Shown: piece after piece, positions 52,978-56,119 of the stretch
Layout: every line of letters begins with the position of its first letter
How positions within the stretch are numbered: position 1 is the first letter of the stretch
From: Gardnerella vaginalis
Lineage (GTDB): Bacteria > Actinomycetota > Actinomycetes > Actinomycetales > Bifidobacteriaceae
Length of the DNA stretch: 56,119 bases
Direction: 5' to 3'
Assembly (NCBI GenBank): GCA_946997215.1
Contig: CAMPUL010000007.1
Span: 1 to 56,119 of the forward strand
Notes under the pieces: model-generated
Told to the model about the DNA's origin: nothing
Database searches by the model: none
The model's input: only the letters and a program-made list of their open reading frames with translations
Position numbers and translations under genes: made by a program

Positions 52978-55900
52978 TTGGCTGCTGAACAAGCTACGAC
53001 GAACACCACCAAAGTCATCGCGCGTGCCGACGAACACGACATTAAATTGCACAAAGCGTCGGATCGTGTGAATTTCGGCTCCATTTGTGAGCCAATCGAT
53101 GTGCCATACCTCCTCGGTGTGCAAACCGACAGCTTTGACTGGCTGATCGGCTCCGAGCGTTGGAAGAAGCGCGTCGAAGAAGATGAGGCAAATGGCACTC
53201 ACACTGTGCCACACGTCTCTGGTCTGGAAGAAGTGTTCCAAGAGATTTCTCCAATCGAGAATTTTGCTGAGACAATGAGCCTCACATTCTCGGATCCATA
53301 TTTTGAAGAGCCACGTCACACTGTGCTTGAGTGCAAAGAGAAGGATTACACGTATTCCGCTCCTTTGTATGTAAATGCAGAGTTTGAAAATGGCGAAACT
53401 GGCGAGATTAAGAGCCAGACTGTTTTTATGGGTGATTTCCCATTACAAACCCCACACGGAACATTCATTATTGGCGGAACTGAGCGCGTAATCGTGTCTC
53501 AGCTTGTGCGTTCCCCAGGCGTGTACTTCGATCGCGCGCAAGATCGCACTTCCGATAAAGACGTTTTTGGCGCAAAAATCATTCCAAGTCGCGGAGCGTG
53601 GCTTGAGTTCGAGATTGATAAGCGCGATGTTCTTGGCGTGCGCGTAGATCGCAAGCGCAAGCAGTCTGCAATCGTATTCTTAATGGCAATTGGCATGACT
53701 AAGTCAGAAATTGCCGAAGCATTCCAGGGTTATCCTCTTGTTCTCGACGCTCTAGAAAAAGAGCCAATCGATACTCAAGACGATGCTCTTACAGATTTGT
53801 ACAGAAAGATTCGTCCAGCAGATACCGCAACTCCAGACGCGGGTCGCAATTTGCTCGAATCCTTCTACTTCAACACAAAGCGCTACGATTTGGCGCGCGT
53901 TGGTCGCTACAAGATTAATCGCAAGCTTGGTTTGGAAGCGGATTACAACGATCGCAGCTTGAATCGCGAAGACATTATTGCCACAATCAAGTATTTGGTT
54001 ACTTTGCATGCTGGCGAAAAGACTTTCCCAGGAAAGCGCGATGGCGAAGATGTGCAGTTGCGTGTAGACGTAGATGATATTGATCACTTTGGAAACCGCC
54101 GAATCCGTCAGGTTGGCGAGCTTGTACAGAATCAGATTCGTACTGGCTTAAGCCGCATGGAGCGCGTTGTGCGCGAGCGCATGACAACGCAAGACGCCGA
54201 GGCGATTACACCACAGTCGTTGATTAACATTCGACCAGTTAACGCTACGATTAAGGAGTTCTTCGGAACTTCTCAGCTTAGCCAGTTTATGGATCAGAAC
54301 AATCCTTTGGCAGGCGTTACAAATAAGCGTCGTCTTTCTGCGCTTGGTCCTGGTGGTCTTTCTAGAGACCGCGCATCTATGGAAGTTCGAGACGTGCACC
54401 CATCCCACTTTGGTCGTATGTGCCCAATCGAATCCCCAGAAGGTCCAAACATCGGTCTTATCGGCTCTCTTGCAACTTTTGGTCGCATCAACCCATTCGG
54501 CTTTATTGAAACGCCTTATCGCAAGGTTGTTAATGGTCATGTGACTAACGAAGTCGAATATATGACTGCAGATCGCGAAGCCGAGCACGTTATTGCCCAG
54601 GCAAACCAGGAGCTCGACGAAAACGGCAACTTTGTTGGCACTCAGGCACTTGCTCGCGTGGACGAAGAAGAGGCAGTCGATGTGCCTGTTAGCACTGTTG
54701 ACTACATGGATGTTTCCCCACGTCAGATGGTTTCTCTTGGCGCAAGCTTGATTCCATTCTTGGAGCACGATGAAGGACACCGTGCTTTGATGGGTACCAA
54801 CATGCAGCGTCAGGCCGTGCCTCTTATTAAGTCGGAGCGTCCACTTGTTGGTACGGGTTCTGAATGGCGTGCTGCAGTTGATTCTGGAGACGTGATTCTT
54901 TCCGAAAAGCCAGGCGTTGTAACCTACGTTTCTGCGGATATTATTCGCGTTATGAACGACGATGGAACTCAGTCCAGCTACAAGCTTTCTAAGTTCCAGC
55001 GTTCTAACCAGACTACTTGCTACAACCAGGTGCCACTTATTAAAGATGGCGAGCGTGTTGAAGCTGGTACTGTTTTGGCAGATGGTCCTGCAACCGAAAA
55101 GGGTGAACTTGCATTGGGTAAGAATTTGCTCGTTGCATTCATGCCTTGGAATGGTTACAACTACGAGGATGCTGTGATTATTTCCCAGCGTCTTGTGCAA
55201 GACGATACGCTTTCTTCTATTCATATTGAAGAATACGAAATCGATGCTCGCGAAACCAAGCTTGGTTCCGAAGAGATTACTCGCGATCTTCCAAACGTTG
55301 GCGAAGATGCGATTGCAAATCTTGACGAGCGCGGCATTATTCGCATCGGTGCTGAAGTTGAAGCCGGCGACATTTTGGTTGGTAAGGTAACTCCTAAGGG
55401 TGAAACCGAGCTTACTCCAGAAGAGCGTTTGCTTCGTGCAATCTTCGGCGAAAAGAGCCGCGAAGTGCGCGATACTTCTTTGCGCGTGCCACACGGCGAA
55501 ACCGGTACTGTGATTGCAGTTAAGGAAATCACTCGTGAAGACGCTGAAGACGACGGCGACGAGCTTCCAAACGGCGTGAACCAAATGATTCGCGTCTACA
55601 TCGCTCAGCATCGTAAGATTACGCAAGGCGATAAGCTTTCCGGCCGCCACGGCAACAAGGGTGTTATTTCCCGCATTCTTCCAGAAGAAGATATGCCATT
55701 CTTGGCGGATGGTACTCCAGTAGACATTATGCTGAACCCGTTGGGTGTGCCTTCTCGAATGAATTTGGGCCAGGTGCTCGAGCTTCACTTGGGTTGGATT
55801 GCTCACGCAGGCTGGGATATTAATTTGGATCCAGACCTTGAGGCTGCTTGGAAGAAGTACGTTCCGCAGGGTGCTGAACATGGTAATCCTGGTACTCCAG

Positions 55901-56119
55901 TTGCAACGCCAGTATTCGACGGCGTGCGCCCGGAGACTTTGAAGGGTCTTTTGAGCACGACTCTTACCGATCGCGACGGCAATAAGCTCGTTGGTTCCGA
56001 CGGTAAGGCAACATTGTTCGATGGTCGCACTGGTGAGCCATTCCCTAAGCCAATTTCTGTTGGTTACATGTACATCTTGAAGCTGCATCACTTGGTTGAT
56101 GATAAGATTCACGCTCGTT
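52978..56119 (+). CDS. rpoB: RNA polymerase beta subunit (3' end outside window)
   Basis: At least 1047 codons are present from a TTG start with AAAGGA seven bases upstream; the frame is open to the right edge. The bacterial RNA polymerase beta subunit is usually about 1160-1190 residues in this group, so about 140 are missing. Recognisable parts include [35 protein letters not shown], the rifampicin region [17 protein letters not shown] at about 427-443 followed by [51 protein letters not shown], and [15 protein letters not shown]. Asn449 stands where Escherichia coli has His526. The large minus-strand readings over this gene are shadows. rpoC should follow. Confidence 0.97.
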   Translation, partial: MAAEQATTNTTKVIARADEHDIKLHKASDRVNFGSICEPIDVPYLLGVQTDSFDWLIGSERWKKRVEEDEANGTHTVPHVSGLEEVFQEISPIENFAETMSLTFSDPYFEEPRHTVLECKEKDYTYSAPLYVNAEFENGETGEIKSQTVFMGDFPLQTPHGTFIIGGTERVIVSQLVRSPGVYFDRAQDRTSDKDVFGAKIIPSRGAWLEFEIDKRDVLGVRVDRKRKQSAIVFLMAIGMTKSEIAEAFQGYPLVLDALEKEPIDTQDDALTDLYRKIRPADTATPDAGRNLLESFYFNTKRYDLARVGRYKINRKLGLEADYNDRSLNREDIIATIKYLVTLHAGEKTFPGKRDGEDVQLRVDVDDIDHFGNRRIRQVGELVQNQIRTGLSRMERVVRERMTTQDAEAITPQSLINIRPVNATIKEFFGTSQLSQFMDQNNPLAGVTNKRRLSALGPGGLSRDRASMEVRDVHPSHFGRMCPIESPEGPNIGLIGSLATFGRINPFGFIETPYRKVVNGHVTNEVEYMTADREAEHVIAQANQELDENGNFVGTQALARVDEEEAVDVPVSTVDYMDVSPRQMVSLGASLIPFLEHDEGHRALMGTNMQRQAVPLIKSERPLVGTGSEWRAAVDSGDVILSEKPGVVTYVSADIIRVMNDDGTQSSYKLSKFQRSNQTTCYNQVPLIKDGERVEAGTVLADGPATEKGELALGKNLLVAFMPWNGYNYEDAVIISQRLVQDDTLSSIHIEEYEIDARETKLGSEEITRDLPNVGEDAIANLDERGIIRIGAEVEAGDILVGKVTPKGETELTPEERLLRAIFGEKSREVRDTSLRVPHGETGTVIAVKEITREDAEDDGDELPNGVNQMIRVYIAQHRKITQGDKLSGRHGNKGVISRILPEEDMPFLADGTPVDIMLNPLGVPSRMNLGQVLELHLGWIAHAGWDINLDPDLEAAWKKYVPQGAEHGNPGTPVATPVFDGVRPETLKGLLSTTLTDRDGNKLVGSDGKATLFDGRTGEPFPKPISVGYMYILKLHHLVDDKIHAR

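Noticed and set aside
54148..56112. Long minus-strand open reading frame of 654 codons over rpoB
   Set aside because: It is the complement of a strongly conserved rpoB frame, has no recognisable domain and an unnatural composition; it is a coding shadow.

Overview
The window looks like chromosomal DNA of a low-GC member of the Bifidobacteriaceae, most likely Gardnerella. This is inferred from gene content: one giant type I fatty acid synthase with its own AcpS, a fused biotin carboxylase/BCCP with a separate carboxyltransferase, an RmlC-RmlD fusion, an RNase E/G with long disordered arms, actinobacterial-type RpoB and NusG, an LPXTG-like wall protein, and AT-leaning codon use. No phage, insertion sequence or CRISPR array was found.

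Layout. 1-1.1 kb: C-terminal end of a repeat-bearing wall-anchored surface protein. 1.3-2.6 kb: a small ribbon-helix-helix regulator preceded by a perfect palindrome, and an AEC-family transporter. 2.8-10.2 kb: rne, rplU, rpmA, obg, proB. 10.2-10.8 kb: gene-free repeat cluster. 10.8-13.5 kb: aspartate aminotransferase, tRNA-Trp, secE, nusG. 13.6-29.8 kb: a fatty-acid/biotin island of birA, bioY (reverse), accBC, accD, the 9.6-kb fas gene and acpS. 30-32.2 kb: tRNA-Gly and a secreted GH25 muramidase. 32.3-49.5 kb: a surface-polysaccharide locus with dTDP-rhamnose synthesis (rmlA, rmlCD, rmlB), an ABC exporter (wzt, wzm), a sugar dehydratase/epimerase, a GtrB/GtrII-like pair, three further family 2 glycosyltransferases, RgpF, an acyltransferase and UDP-galactopyranose mutase. 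49.6-56.1 kb: tRNA-Ser, a second gene-free repeat cluster, an EamA transporter, TrmL, a membrane-anchored unknown protein, and the first roughly 1047 codons of rpoB running off the end.

How the genes fit together. BioY imports biotin, BirA attaches it to AccBC, AccBC plus AccD makes malonyl-CoA, FAS I uses it, and AcpS charges the FAS carrier domain. The polysaccharide locus makes dTDP-rhamnose and UDP-galactofuranose, assembles and acylates a rhamnose-containing polymer, and exports it through Wzm/Wzt.

The least explained content is between the genes. At least three families of structured, dispersed intergenic repeats occur here. One is a multi-hairpin element whose copies differ by compensatory base changes. 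A second is a palindromic element of about 115-120 bp, also with compensatory changes. The third is a 44-bp element present as inverted copies on either side of acpS. There is also a possible MITE with 23-bp terminal inverted repeats and several short tandem repeats. Several genes have a -10 box only 7-9 nt before the start codon and no Shine-Dalgarno, which suggests leaderless transcripts.
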